Source: Pyramidobacter sp. C12-8 (GTDB taxonomy: Bacteria > Synergistota > Synergistia > Synergistales > Dethiosulfovibrionaceae). Taken from it: a DNA stretch of 64,000 bases. The position numbers and the translations under genes are program-made. A model generated the notes under the pieces. It was not told where the DNA came from and ran no database searches. It worked only from the letters and a program-made list of their open reading frames with translations. Shown here one piece after another: positions 1 through 9,049 of this stretch; position 1 is the first letter of the stretch, and the number at the start of each line of letters is the position of its first letter. Location: NCBI RefSeq assembly GCF_002007215.1, contig NZ_MUHX01000010.1, forward strand, positions 28,899-92,898, written 5' to 3'.

Positions 1-401
1 AGATCTGCGCCTCTCTCGGCGTCGACGCCGCGGTCGTCGTCGAAGAAGGGTACGGCAACCCCGACGTCGATTATACCGCCATGCTGGTCGAGCTCGAGCG
101 CCTCGGCATCAAGACCATCGGCCTGTCGGACGAGTGCACCGGCCGCGACGGCGCCTCGCAGCCCCTCGTTTCCATGAACCCCGTCACCGACGCGTTGGTC
201 ACCACCGGCAACGTGTCCCAGATGTACGAGTTCCCGAAGATGGAAGTCATCGGCGAGCTCGAAGCTCTGGCCCGCGACGGGAACTCCGGCGGCTGGGAAG
301 GCTGCATCCGTCCCGACGGTTCCTTCGTGATGGAAAACAACGGCATGTTCTGCGCCAACCACATCAGCGGTTACTCCAAGAGAACCTGCGCTGATTTTTA
401 A
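1..401 (+). CDS. grdI: Glycine/sarcosine/betaine reductase component B, alpha/beta precursor (C-terminal part)
   Basis: The open frame enters from the left edge (codons from base 3) and stops at 399-401, so only the last 132 residues are present. The stretches RDGASQPLVSMNP, VIGELEALARDG and MENNGMFCANH match the C-terminal half of the GrdE/GrdG/GrdI family, the proprotein that is cleaved into the two small subunits of substrate-binding component B in Stickland-type reductases. It lies 20 bases upstream of the Sec-containing component B subunit, the usual gene pair. Betaine (grdI) is favoured over sarcosine (grdG) only because a BCCT-family transporter follows; the sequence itself does not settle the substrate. 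Confidence 0.85.
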   Translation, partial: ICASLGVDAAVVVEEGYGNPDVDYTAMLVELERLGIKTIGLSDECTGRDGASQPLVSMNPVTDALVTTGNVSQMYEFPKMEVIGELEALARDGNSGGWEGCIRPDGSFVMENNGMFCANHISGYSKRTCADF

Positions 402-421
402 ATCGGGGAGGCAAAAATAAA

Positions 422-1738
422 ATGCTGAAAGCCATTCATTACATCAACCAGTTCTTCGGCCAGGTCGGCGGCGAAGACGCGGCCGACGCCAAGCCCATTT
501 TCCACGACGATCTCGTCGGCTGCTCGATGATGCTGAACCAGATGGTGAAGCCCGACATCGAAGTCACCAATACCATCGTCTGCGGCGATAATTACATCAC
601 CAATCACACCGACGAGGCCCTGAAAGAGATCTTCGCCTGGCTCGACACGAAGAAATTCGACATTTTCTTCGCCGGTCCCGCCTTCATGGCCGGACGCTAC
701 GGCGTCGGCTGCGGCATCATGTGCAAGGCGGTGGCCGAGCGCTATCACGTGCCCGTGATCACCTCCATGAACGAGGAAAACCCCGGCGTCGAAGAGTACA
801 AATCCGTGTGCTACATCTTCAAGGGCGGCCGCAAGGCGACCTTCATGAAGGACGACGTGACCGCCATGGCTGCGTTCGCCAAGAAAATCGCCAAAGGCGA
901 AGAGCTCCTGCCCGCCGCCCAGGAGGGTTACTTCCCCCGCGGCATCCGCGCCGAGATCCCTCAGCCCGACGGACGCATCGCCGCCGACCGCGTCATCGAC
1001 ATGCTGCTCAAGAAGCTCAAGGGCGAGCCCTTCCAGACCGAGCTGATCATCCCCAAGATGGAGAAGATCCCGCCCGCGCCCGCGCTCAAGGATCTGGCCC
1101 ATGCCACCGTCGCGCTCGTCTCGTCTTCCGGCGTGGTGCCCGTGGACAATCCCGACCGTATCCAGAGCGCTTCCGCCCAGAAATGGGGCAAGTACGACAT
1201 CTCCAAGCTCGACAACTTGCCCGAGGGCGTGTTCAAGACGATCCACGCCGGTTTCGACCCCGCCGCCATGTGCCACATTCCCGATCGCGGCATCCCCGTG
1301 GACGCCATGCGCTACTTCGAGAAACAGGGCAAGATCGGCAAACTTTATGATTATTACTATGTGACTGTCGGCACCGGCACGACCCAGGCCTTCGCCGCCA
1401 AGTTCGGCAAGGAGATCGCCGCCGAGCTTCACGCCGCCAAAGTCGACGCCGTCGTGCTCACCGCCACCTGAGGCACGTGCACTCGTTGCGGGTCAACGAT
1501 GGGCAAAGAAATCGAAAAAAGCGGCATCCCTGTGGTCGTGATGTGCAATCTGATCGACGTGGCCAAGACCGTCGGTGCCAACCGCATGGTCCAGACCGTG
1601 TCCGTCCCCTATCCTCTGGGCGATCCCGAACTGAGCGCCGAGGCCGAGTGGCAGCTGCGCACCAGCCGCGTCGAGGCGGCTCTGAACGCTTTGGCGACGG
1701 ACATTACCGAGCCGACGGTGTTCCCCTCCAAGTTCTGA
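422..1738 (+). CDS. grdH: Selenocysteine-containing glycine/sarcosine/betaine reductase component B, gamma subunit (TGA recoded)
   Basis: This is the catalytic selenoprotein subunit of component B, which binds the amine substrate and passes a carboxymethyl group to selenoprotein A. The frame from ATG 422 meets TGA at 1469-1471 and continues in the same frame to TGA 1736-1738, giving 438 residues with Sec at position 350. The context LTAT-Sec-GTCTRCG is the family active site, with Sec followed by a CxxC-like pair. A conventional caller would split it into 422-1471 and 1499-1738. The N-terminus (HYINQFFGQVGGEDAAD) is typical of GrdB/F/H. The betaine paralogue (grdH) is inferred from the BCCT transporter 138 bases downstream; sarcosine grdF is the main alternative. 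Confidence 0.93.
1469..1499 (+). promoter_or_regulatory. Selenocysteine UGA and bacterial SECIS hairpin
   Basis: The in-frame TGA (1469-1471) is followed by a perfect 6-bp stem, TCGTTG (1483-1488) with CAACGA (1494-1499), closed by the loop CGGGT. The apical loop starts 17 bases after the TGA, inside the spacing known for bacterial SECIS elements that bind SelB, and has the guanines usually needed in the loop. Sequence and position are seen directly; SelB recognition is inferred. Confidence 0.85.
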
Positions 1739-1794
1739 TCTGACGGAACGGCGGAGTGAGATTCTCTCGACCAGAGACAAGGCAGTAAGTTCGA

Positions 1795-1841
1795 GGGGCT
1801 GAAAGGACGTTTTTGAAACGTGAATTTCAGCCCCTTGTTTT
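1795..1841 (+). terminator. Rho-independent terminator after the reductase operon
   Basis: GGGGCTGAAA (1795-1804) pairs with TTTCAGCCCC (1825-1834), with a nested ACGTTT/AAACGT stem inside, followed by TTGTTTT. It lies between the Sec protein and the BCCT gene, so the transporter probably depends on partial read-through or its own promoter. Confidence 0.75.
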
Positions 1842-1876
1842 GAATCGTCCTTCCCATTGTGAAAGGAGTCGCTTGA

Positions 1877-3439
1877 ATGTCGGATAAAATTTCCCGAAAT
1901 CCTCTCGACCACGGCCGGCTTGACTGGTCAGGCTGCGTCGATACCAAGAGCAACGCGGTTTATTACGTTTCAATTCTGATCACCTTCGCGGCGGTCCTTT
2001 GGGGACTGCTGTCGCCCGATTCTTTCGGCTCTTTCGCCAAGTCGTTGTTCAATGGCCTGACGACTTATTTCGGCGCCGGGTACATGTTCTTCATGAACGT
2101 TTTCGTTATCTTCTGTCTCTTCATCGCCGCCGGCCGTTTCGGCAAAGTCCGCCTGGGCAAGGCGGAGGACCGCCCCGAATACAGCAACTTGGCCTGGTTC
2201 GCCATGCTGTTCTCGGCCGGTATGGGGGTGGGGCTGGTGTTCTATGGTGCCGCCGAACCTTTGATTTATTTCACCAATCCGCCCTTCGGCGCGGCTCCCG
2301 AGTCCGTCCAGGCCGCCCGTGACGCGCTGCAGGTCTCTTTCTTCCATTGGGGGCTGCATCCTTGGGCAGGTTACGCCGTCATCGCCATGCCGCTGGCCTA
2401 CTATCAGTTCCGCTACAACGCGCCCGGCTTGATCAGTTCGATCTTCATCCCGCTGGTCGGAGAGAAGGCCGTCAAGGGGACGTTCGGCAAGGTTGTCGAC
2501 ATTCTCGCCACGTTCGCCACGCTGGGCGGCATCACCACGTCTCTGGGGCTCGGCACGCTGCAGCTGAACTCGGGAGCTAACACCGTCTTCGGACTGCCCA
2601 AGACCACGTTCGTTCAGGTCGTCATCATCGCGATTCTTGCCGTGCTTTACACCGGTTCGGCCGTGCTCGGCATCAAAAAGGGCATTTCCAAGGTGGCCGA
2701 CTTCAACATCCGCGTCTGCTTCATCCTCATGGCCCTGATGTTCATCGTCGGCCCCTCGCTGCCCATCGTCGAATCCTTCATGACCGGTATCGGCGATTTT
2801 CTCAGCGGCCTGGTCGAGGAGAGTTTCATGATGGATCCCTACGGCGCCGGGTACCAGAAACATCTTGCCAACTGGACATTGTACTACTGGGCCTGGTGGA
2901 TCGCCTGGGCGCCTTTCGTCGGCGCTTTCGTGGCCCGCATTTCCCGCGGCCGCACCATCAGCGAGTTCATCGCCGGCGTTCTGATCGTTCCCGCGCTCGG
3001 CAGCGCGGTCTGGTTCGCCATCTTCGGCACTTCGGCGCTGCATCTCGAGCTGGTCCAGCACGTCAAGATCGCGGCGGAAGTGATCAAGGACGTTTCCGTC
3101 GGCGCCTTCGAGCTGTACAAGCACTATCCTCTCGGCACGGCCATGTCCTACGGCATGATCGTGTTGATCACGACGTTCTTCGTCACTTCGGCCAATTCGG
3201 CCACGTTCGTGCTGGCTGCGTACTGCCAGCACGGCACCAGCGATCCGTCCAAGAGCAAGATGGCCATCTGGGGCATCCTCATGGGCGCTCTGGCCGTGGT
3301 GCTCTTGACCACCGGCGGCCTGATCAACATTCAGACCATCTCACTGTGCACGGCGCCTCCGTTCGCGTTCATCATGTTCTTCTCCTGCTGGGGGTTCTGG
3401 AAGGCCCTCAACGCCGACGAGCGGAACGGGCGTCTGTAA
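1877..3439 (+). CDS. BCCT family betaine/carnitine/choline transporter
   Basis: This is a 520-residue secondary transporter of the betaine-choline-carnitine family in the inner membrane. About twelve hydrophobic segments are visible. Family hallmarks are GMGVGLVFYGAAEPL near residues 114-128 and the tryptophan-rich helix WTLYYWAWWIAWAPFVGAF near 334-352. The ATG at 1877 follows AAAGGAG at 1860-1866. Its position right after the component B genes suggests it imports betaine or a related N-methylated amine for reductive fermentation rather than osmoprotection. The exact substrate and coupling ion cannot be read from the sequence. Confidence 0.95.
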   Translation: MSDKISRNPLDHGRLDWSGCVDTKSNAVYYVSILITFAAVLWGLLSPDSFGSFAKSLFNGLTTYFGAGYMFFMNVFVIFCLFIAAGRFGKVRLGKAEDRPEYSNLAWFAMLFSAGMGVGLVFYGAAEPLIYFTNPPFGAAPESVQAARDALQVSFFHWGLHPWAGYAVIAMPLAYYQFRYNAPGLISSIFIPLVGEKAVKGTFGKVVDILATFATLGGITTSLGLGTLQLNSGANTVFGLPKTTFVQVVIIAILAVLYTGSAVLGIKKGISKVADFNIRVCFILMALMFIVGPSLPIVESFMTGIGDFLSGLVEESFMMDPYGAGYQKHLANWTLYYWAWWIAWAPFVGAFVARISRGRTISEFIAGVLIVPALGSAVWFAIFGTSALHLELVQHVKIAAEVIKDVSVGAFELYKHYPLGTAMSYGMIVLITTFFVTSANSATFVLAAYCQHGTSDPSKSKMAIWGILMGALAVVLLTTGGLINIQTISLCTAPPFAFIMFFSCWGFWKALNADERNGRL

Positions 3440-3461
3440 GTCTCTTCAATTCAATCGTGAA

Positions 3462-3499
3462 AAAACGGACGCCTTTTTTCGCAAAAAGGCGTCCGTTTT
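3462..3499 (+). terminator. Terminator after the BCCT gene
   Basis: A perfect 17-bp hairpin (3462-3478 with 3483-3499, loop TCGC) is A-rich on the left arm and T-rich on the right, so it can work on both strands. Confidence 0.9.
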
Positions 3500-3549
3500 G
3501 TAAAATTGCCATGGGAAAAATATTTCTCTTAGACGAAGGAGGAACGATC

Positions 3550-4563
3550 ATGGAATCTTCGATCCTTTTGTTTTCTCCCGAATTCCCCTGTTGGGACGAG
3601 GAGACGGTGCGGCTGGCCGGCGACGATCCCTCGTCGCTGGCCGGGATGCTCGAAGCCGGCGAACTGGCACGCCGCGGCGGCGGCTACGTGCTGACGTCCA
3701 AGGGCAAGGCGGCGCGGCGCGAGCTGGCGCGGTCGACCGGAGTTCCGGCGGCGGAGATGGGCGCTCCGACGGACGACGAGGCGCAGGCCTGCCGGGAGCT
3801 GGAACACAACCGCATGTGCCAGCTGCTCGATCGCGCGTTCCGTCAGCAGTGGGGCGTCAAGGAAGTCACTCATCACGAAACGTTTCCCGTCGTGCCCTGT
3901 CTTCCCGACGACCGGTACTTCGCCTTTGAGGGCGAGCGCGTCAGGGCGATCTGGCCGCAGCATCCGCTCGTCGAATCGTTTACGGGAGCTTTTCCGCACT
4001 GGGGTGTGGGCGCACGCGGCCTGCCCGCTCCCGGCCAGGCGGGGCTCGACGCCTGGGCGAAGGAAAACGGCGCTCCCGCAGGGACGCTGACGATCGACTT
4101 CATGCTGCGCAGCCATGCCGATTTCGAACACTACAGGTTTTTCGAACCGATGGCGTCGGACCGCTTCGGGTTTTATAACGTCGATCTGATGTTTGCCGTG
4201 AAATGCGGTGACGATCCCCGGGAACTGCTGCCGCTGATCGGGCGGCTGCACGTCTTTTTGATGGAGCAGCGGCGCGTCTACGTCCCCGGCTGGTATGATC
4301 TCGACGCCGATGAGCAGGAGGATTGGACGCTGCTGGCTCTCGTCACCGACACCGAAACGCAGCTGGCCGATCTGGCGGCGACACTGCGGCGTTGGGGGCG
4401 CGATCTGATCGAACCCTGCCGCCCGTTTTACATCCTCGGTACGAGCATCGAACGCCTGCGCGCGCAGAAAGAGCCGAAAGATACCCTTTACGACTGGTTC
4501 CAGGAGGAGACCGTGCGCATCCTGCGTCCCGACGTGGACGATCAGGAAGATCTGTTCGGCTGA
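3550..4563 (+). CDS. Hypothetical protein, 337 residues
   Basis: I do not recognise this protein. The ATG at 3550 is chosen because GAAGGAGGA lies 7-15 bases upstream; the open frame extends much further upstream but only as a shadow of the BCCT gene. The product is soluble and acidic, without signal peptide or membrane segments. Residues about 28-60 (SSLAGMLEAGELARRGGGYVL and onward) resemble a short winged-helix-like or substrate-sensing segment, but this is weak. The rest is rich in aromatic residues (HWGVGARGLP, EHYRFFEPM, VPGWYDLD). It is flanked by terminators on both sides, so it is probably monocistronic. GC and codon use match its neighbours. Confidence 0.8.
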   Translation: MESSILLFSPEFPCWDEETVRLAGDDPSSLAGMLEAGELARRGGGYVLTSKGKAARRELARSTGVPAAEMGAPTDDEAQACRELEHNRMCQLLDRAFRQQWGVKEVTHHETFPVVPCLPDDRYFAFEGERVRAIWPQHPLVESFTGAFPHWGVGARGLPAPGQAGLDAWAKENGAPAGTLTIDFMLRSHADFEHYRFFEPMASDRFGFYNVDLMFAVKCGDDPRELLPLIGRLHVFLMEQRRVYVPGWYDLDADEQEDWTLLALVTDTETQLADLAATLRRWGRDLIEPCRPFYILGTSIERLRAQKEPKDTLYDWFQEETVRILRPDVDDQEDLFG

Positions 4564-4575
4564 GAGCAAAATAAG

Positions 4576-4614
4576 TGAGGCGCGCGCGACGGCAATGTCG
4601 TCGCGCGCGCCTCA
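4576..4614. terminator. GC-rich hairpin downstream of the hypothetical gene
   Basis: TGAGGCGCGCGCGACG (4576-4591) pairs perfectly with 4599-4614 around a 7-base loop. There is no T-run after it on the plus strand, so termination strength is uncertain. Confidence 0.45.
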
Positions 4615-4646
4615 TCATGAAGTTATGTGTGAACAGCGCTTTTTTC

Positions 4647-4702
4647 AAAAAAATCCCCTTCCGACAGATCTGAAAGTGACGATGACAGACGGTCGGAAGG
4701 GG
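4647..4702 (-). terminator. Terminator of the leftward C39-like/nikR/MATE operon
   Basis: On the minus strand an 11-bp stem (4692-4702 with 4655-4665) with a 26-base loop is followed by seven T residues (plus-strand A-run at 4647-4653). It lies 80 bases after the MATE stop codon. Confidence 0.6.
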
Positions 4703-4725
4703 GAAAGGGTTGCTGCGTTGTGTGT

Positions 4726-4758
4726 AAACGCCGAAGTTCAATCGGCGTTTTTGTTTTT
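4726..4758 (+). terminator. Rightward terminator
   Basis: AAACGCCG (4726-4733) pairs with CGGCGTTT (4743-4750), followed by TTGTTTTT. It probably stops rightward transcripts from the 337-residue gene before they run antisense into the MATE gene. Confidence 0.6.
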
Positions 4759-4782
4759 CTGACGCCCGCGAAAAAAGCTGTT

Positions 4783-6165
4783 TCATGGAGCTGGCGCGTG
4801 CGCGGCGGAACTCGGCGCCGCAAATTCCGTTCGCCGCAGGTTCCGCGCTTCACGGCGCAGCAGCAGCGCGGCGGCGAGGCCGCCGACGAAATCGATGGCG
4901 GGAAAGGTGATCCACACGCCGTCGACGCCGAGGAATCTTGGCAGGATGACGATCAGCGCGATGCCGACGAGCTGGCGGATCAGGTTGAAGCAGAAAGACG
5001 CCCGCGCCCGTCCGAGCGCCTCGAGCGTGTAGCCGACGATGATCGCGGCAGCGCTGAAGGGAAGGGCGGCGTAGCCGATGCGCATGCAGCGCGCCGCGAG
5101 GGCGATCAGTTCGGCGTCGCCGTCGGTGAAGAGGGATGCCAATTCCTCCGCCCAGAACATCGCCGCCGCTTCGGACAAAATATAATAGCCGACCGAAAAC
5201 AGCAGCGCGATCTTCACCGTTTCGCGCAGGCGGTCCCAGCGGCGCGCGCCGTAGTTGTAGCCGATGATGGGCATGGCGCCTTCGCCGATGCCGGTGACGG
5301 GCATGAAGAGCAGACTGTCGAGGCCGAAGAAGATGCCCATGGCGGAGATGGCCATCTCGCCGCCGTATTGCCCCAGCAGCAGATTGAACGCCACCAGCAT
5401 GACCGAAAAGAAGATGTTGATCAGAAAGGGCGACACCCCCACCGCGCAGGTTTCGGCCAGCACCCGCCAACGCGGCCTGAACCGATCGGGAGAGAGCCGC
5501 AGCGCGCCGCGGCGCCGCGCGTAAAAAGCCAGCAGCCAGAGAAAGGCGAAAATCTGCGCACCGGCGGTCCCCCAAGCGGCGCCGGCCACGCCCATGCCGA
5601 GCCCGGCGATGAACCACCAGTCCAGGGCGACGTTGAACAACGAGCCGAGCACCATCGCCCACATGGCATGGCGCGGATGGCCTTCGGCCCGCATGGCGGC
5701 GATCAGAACCATGCTGAGAAACTGAACGGGAATGGCCGGCCCGGTGATTTTCAGGTAGGTCTCCGTCAGCGGCGCGATACGCTCCGTGGCGCCGCACAGC
5801 CTGACGATCGCCGGGATGTTGAACAGCAGCAGCGGCGCCGTCAGGGCCAGGAAAAAGACGGAGGCCGTGACGCCGTTGCCGAGCGCGATCTCGGCCCGTT
5901 CCTGATCCTGCGCGCCGAGATCGCGCGAGATCTGCGAGGCCGTGCCGACGCCGATCAGAGCGCTGAAGGCGACGACCAGCAGAATGATGGGGAAGACGAC
6001 GGAAATGGCGGCCAGCCCCTCGGCGCCGACGTAATGGCCGATGAAGACGCGGTCGACGATGTTGTAAAGCGCGTTGGCCAGCACCCCGAGCGTGGCCGGC
6101 AGGGCGAAGCGGAGGATCAGGCGGGGAATGGGCGCGCTGCCCATCAGAGCGGAAGCGTCGGGCAT
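4783..6165 (-). CDS. MATE family efflux transporter
   Basis: This 460-residue inner-membrane protein of the multidrug and toxic compound extrusion family exports cationic compounds in exchange for sodium ions or protons. It has two similar halves of about six helices. MATE features include LPATLGVLANALYNIVDRVFIG near residues 22-43 and the repeated half beginning AVGVSPFLIN. It resembles the MepA-like subgroup. The start ATG (6163-6165) lies one base after the nikR stop codon, so the two genes are cotranslated from one message. The pairing with a nickel-type regulator is unusual; the substrate is unknown. Confidence 0.93.
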   Translation of the reverse strand: MPDASALMGSAPIPRLILRFALPATLGVLANALYNIVDRVFIGHYVGAEGLAAISVVFPIILLVVAFSALIGVGTASQISRDLGAQDQERAEIALGNGVTASVFFLALTAPLLLFNIPAIVRLCGATERIAPLTETYLKITGPAIPVQFLSMVLIAAMRAEGHPRHAMWAMVLGSLFNVALDWWFIAGLGMGVAGAAWGTAGAQIFAFLWLLAFYARRRGALRLSPDRFRPRWRVLAETCAVGVSPFLINIFFSVMLVAFNLLLGQYGGEMAISAMGIFFGLDSLLFMPVTGIGEGAMPIIGYNYGARRWDRLRETVKIALLFSVGYYILSEAAAMFWAEELASLFTDGDAELIALAARCMRIGYAALPFSAAAIIVGYTLEALGRARASFCFNLIRQLVGIALIVILPRFLGVDGVWITFPAIDFVGGLAAALLLRREARNLRRTEFAAPSSAAHAPAP

Positions 6166-6166
6166 C

Positions 6167-6586
6167 TCAGACCAGGACGGCGATCACCGGATTGACCGAG
6201 CTGACGGCCTTGAGCGCGCGCAGCGAGGCGATGAATTCCTTCACGCTTTCCACGTCGCCGCGGACGATGACAGTCTCGAGACAATGATCATGATCGGCGT
6301 GGACGTGGGTGGTGCACACGATGATGTCGCCGAAATCGTGCTGAAGGCCGGTAAGGCGCGCCGTCACGTCGTTGCTGTGATGATTGTAGGTGAGCGTGAT
6401 CGTGCCGTAGACTTGCCCCGATCCTTTCTGCCAGGTGTCGCGGCTGACGTACTCGCGGATCAGCTGACGCAGCGCTTCCGAGCGATTGGGCAGGCCGGCG
6501 TTCTCGAGGCGCTTGTCAAAACTCTGCAGAAGGTTCTCCGGAACGGCGACGCCGAAACGGATCAGCGGTTCTTTTTCACGGTGCAT
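6167..6586 (-). CDS. nikR: NikR-type nickel-responsive ribbon-helix-helix regulator
   Basis: The 139-residue protein has an N-terminal ribbon-helix-helix DNA-binding region (RFGVAVPENLLQSFDKRL) and a C-terminal ACT-like metal domain. The nickel ligands of E. coli NikR are reproduced with the same spacing: His83, His94, His96 and Cys102 (in HVHADHDHCLE). It is expected to bind DNA when nickel is present. Its ATG (6584-6586) lies inside the end of the upstream C39-like gene, a 25-base overlap, and its stop sits one base before the MATE start. No nickel transporter gene is next to it, which leaves its target open. Confidence 0.93.
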   Translation of the reverse strand: MHREKEPLIRFGVAVPENLLQSFDKRLENAGLPNRSEALRQLIREYVSRDTWQKGSGQVYGTITLTYNHHSNDVTARLTGLQHDFGDIIVCTTHVHADHDHCLETVIVRGDVESVKEFIASLRALKAVSSVNPVIAVLV

Positions 6587-7440
6587 GGCCACAAGTCTCC
6601 TTCCTTTCGGGGCGGACGGGCGACGACCCAAGGCTGAGTGCATTCGTCCCGTTCCATGACGAAAATGTCGTACCAGGTGCTGTAAAACTTGTCGATGTGT
6701 TCCACGACGTAGCCGTCCTGGCAGTGGTCGGCGGTGTCGTGCGGATCGGCGAGGATCAGCACGCCGTGGGCGGGATTGCCCGTGCCCATGTCGTCGTAGC
6801 CGATGATCACCCGCCAGTGCGCGCCCCAGTCGATGTTCTCGACCATGATCGGAGCGCCGTCGCGCAGCGTTCGGCGGCAAAAACGCGCGAAGCTGTCCAG
6901 CGTCGGGAAGCTTTTGGCCTCGGCGCAACGCCACGGATTGTAGGGCGCGGCGTCCTGCGGCGCTTTGGCGGCGAAAGGCAGATTCGATGCCACGTCCCAG
7001 CCGATCGCCTCGAAGAAATGGACCAGATCCTTGACCGGGATCGGGCGGCGCGACTCCGTCGGCAGGCCGTGAAAGGCCGCCATCTTGTCGGCGATCTCCA
7101 GCTCCCGCCAGTCGTGATAGCCGAAGTGGTACATGACCATCAGCGCCACGGCCGAGGCGCAGCTGTAATCGCGCGTCTGCTGGTAGGTGCGGAAACAGGG
7201 CAGGATCGTGCGCGAGCCTTGGCTGTACATGTGATAAAAGTCCAGCGCGGGAAAATAAGGCGAGTTGGGGCAGTCGGCCGCTTTGAAAAAGGCCGACGCG
7301 TCCGATTCGAGGTTGTAGCCTTCGGGCACGTGAATGATCGGATCGGCGTTCCACCGCGTCGCGACAATGGCTGCCTCGTGCCGGGTCAGTTCCCACAGCG
7401 GCGGGAGCGGCAGTTTCTCTTTTTCTGCATGTGCTGCCAT
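6562..7440 (-). CDS. C39-like cysteine peptidase family protein
   Basis: This 292-residue protein has the papain/C39-like pattern of a catalytic cysteine in TRDYSCASAVALMVMYHF, a later histidine in WGAHWRVIIGYDD, and an aspartate in ILADPHD. The start ATG 7438-7440 follows AGGAGG on the minus strand. No signal peptide is evident, and no ABC exporter domain is fused, so it is not a bacteriocin maturation transporter. It overlaps nikR by 25 bases and heads the C39-like/nikR/MATE operon. The peptide substrate is unknown; a peptidase-fold protein that no longer hydrolyses is also possible. Confidence 0.8.
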   Translation of the reverse strand: MAAHAEKEKLPLPPLWELTRHEAAIVATRWNADPIIHVPEGYNLESDASAFFKAADCPNSPYFPALDFYHMYSQGSRTILPCFRTYQQTRDYSCASAVALMVMYHFGYHDWRELEIADKMAAFHGLPTESRRPIPVKDLVHFFEAIGWDVASNLPFAAKAPQDAAPYNPWRCAEAKSFPTLDSFARFCRRTLRDGAPIMVENIDWGAHWRVIIGYDDMGTGNPAHGVLILADPHDTADHCQDGYVVEHIDKFYSTWYDIFVMERDECTQPWVVARPPRKEGDLWPCTVKKNR

Positions 7441-7626
7441 CGACGCATTCCTCCTTTGCAAATAAAAGCCTGCGGCATAATTTCTTATTTTAGCGCAAAG
7501 AACGCCATTCGTGGCGGATGATTTGAGCGGAAAACAAAAAAATCGTTCCGCGCCGCCGCGCCCGTTTCGTGGTACACTTTGCCCAGAGAATCTTTTCGTC
7601 AACGGAAAGAAAGGAGCGAGTTATCC

Positions 7627-9042
7627 ATGGATTCCCGCATCGAAAGAGACAGCATGGGCGAGATCGCCGTCCCCGCCGAGCGTCACTGGGGCGCGCAGAC
7701 GCAGCGCAGCTACGAGAACTTCCGCATCGGCACGGAGACGATGCCGCGCGGGATCATCGAAGCCTTCCTGATCCTCAAGAAAGCCGCCGCCGCGGCCAAC
7801 GGCCGCCTTGGCGCGCTCGACGCCGAAACCGCCGCGGCGATCATGCACGCCGCCGACGAGCTGCTGGCCGGCGGCCGCTGGGACGAATTCCCGCTCAAGG
7901 TCTGGCAGACGGGCAGCGGCACCCAGAGCAACATGAACGTCAACGAAGTGATCGCCCATCTCGCTTCCGAACGTTTGGGGCGGAAGATCCATCCCAACGA
8001 CCACGTCAACCGCAGCCAGAGCAGCAACGACACGTTTCCCACGGCGCTGCACGTCGCCGCCGTGCTGGCCGTGGAAAAGGGAGTGCTTCCCGCGCTGGAA
8101 AAGATGCGCGAGTGCTTGCAGGCCAAGTCGGAACGATACATGGATCTGGTCAAGATCGGCCGCACGCACCTGCAGGACGCCACGCCGCTGACGCTGGGAC
8201 AGGAGATCGGCGGCTGGGCGCGCATGCTCGAACGCTGCCAGGCCATGATCATGACCGCCGTCGAGTTCATGAAGGATCTGGCCCTCGGCGGTACGGCCGT
8301 GGGCACCGGCCTGAACGCGCCCGAACAGTTCGGCAGATTCGCGGCGCAGGAGATCGGCGACATCACCGGCGTGGATTTCCGCACCGCGCCCAACAAGTTC
8401 CACTCGCTCACCAGCCGCGACGAGATCGTGGCGCTGCACGGCGCGCTCAAGGCGCTGGCCGCCGATCTGATGAAGATCGCCAACGACGTGCGCTGGCTCG
8501 CTTCCGGCCCGCGCTGCGGCCTCGGCGAGCTGAAGATCCCCGCGAACGAACCGGGAAGTTCGATCATGCCCGGCAAGGTCAATCCCACCCAGTGCGAGGC
8601 CGTGACCATGGTGGCCGTGCAGGTGATGGGCAACGACGCGGCCGTGGGCTTCGCGGCGTCGCAGGGCAACTTCGAGCTGAACGTGTTTTTGCCCGTGATC
8701 GCCTACAACTTTTTGCAAAGCTGCCGCCTGCTCGGCGACGCGATGAACTCCTTCACCGACCATTGCCTGGCCGGACTGGAGGCCGACGAGGCGCGCATCG
8801 CCGAGAACCTGAGCCGCAGCCTGATGCTGGTCACGGCGCTGGCGCCGAAGATCGGCTACGACAAGGCCGCCGAGATCGCCAAAAAAGCGAACGGCGAAGG
8901 CACGACGCTGCGCGAAGCGGCGCTGGCGCTTGGGTACCTGTCGGCCAAGGAATTCGACGCGGCCGTCCGTCCCGAGCTGATGGTCGGGCGCCCCGTGAGG
9001 GCCGTGAAGCCGCCCGCCGCGAAATCGGCGGAAAAGGAGTAA
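7627..9042 (+). CDS. fumC: Class II fumarate hydratase
   Basis: The 471-residue enzyme interconverts fumarate and L-malate in the cytoplasm. It carries the superfamily signature [15 protein letters not shown] at about residues 308-322, the N-terminal WGAQTQRS motif, and [10 protein letters not shown]. The first ATG in the frame is at 7579, but 7627 is preferred because GAAAGGAG lies just upstream and the sequence [13 protein letters not shown] aligns with FumC N-termini. Aspartase and argininosuccinate lyase belong to the same superfamily; [11 protein letters not shown] and the QT/TG pattern favour fumarase. It is 7 bases upstream of the D-aminopeptidase gene. Confidence 0.95.
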   Translation: MDSRIERDSMGEIAVPAERHWGAQTQRSYENFRIGTETMPRGIIEAFLILKKAAAAANGRLGALDAETAAAIMHAADELLAGGRWDEFPLKVWQTGSGTQSNMNVNEVIAHLASERLGRKIHPNDHVNRSQSSNDTFPTALHVAAVLAVEKGVLPALEKMRECLQAKSERYMDLVKIGRTHLQDATPLTLGQEIGGWARMLERCQAMIMTAVEFMKDLALGGTAVGTGLNAPEQFGRFAAQEIGDITGVDFRTAPNKFHSLTSRDEIVALHGALKALAADLMKIANDVRWLASGPRCGLGELKIPANEPGSSIMPGKVNPTQCEAVTMVAVQVMGNDAAVGFAASQGNFELNVFLPVIAYNFLQSCRLLGDAMNSFTDHCLAGLEADEARIAENLSRSLMLVTALAPKIGYDKAAEIAKKANGEGTTLREAALALGYLSAKEFDAAVRPELMVGRPVRAVKPPAAKSAEKE

Positions 9043-9049
9043 CCGTCCG

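Noticed and set aside
398..1432. Long minus-strand frame of 344 codons
   Set aside because: It is a shadow of the GC-rich plus-strand reductase gene; composition is His/Gly/Asp-rich and there is no ribosome site.
1469..1471. TGA read as the true end of the component B gene
   Set aside because: The frame continues with the family active-site sequence, and a SECIS hairpin follows at the right distance.
2896..3549. N-terminal extension of the 337-residue hypothetical protein
   Set aside because: This part overlaps the BCCT gene and a strong terminator; the Arg/His-rich translation is a frame shadow, and ATG 3550 has a strong ribosome site.
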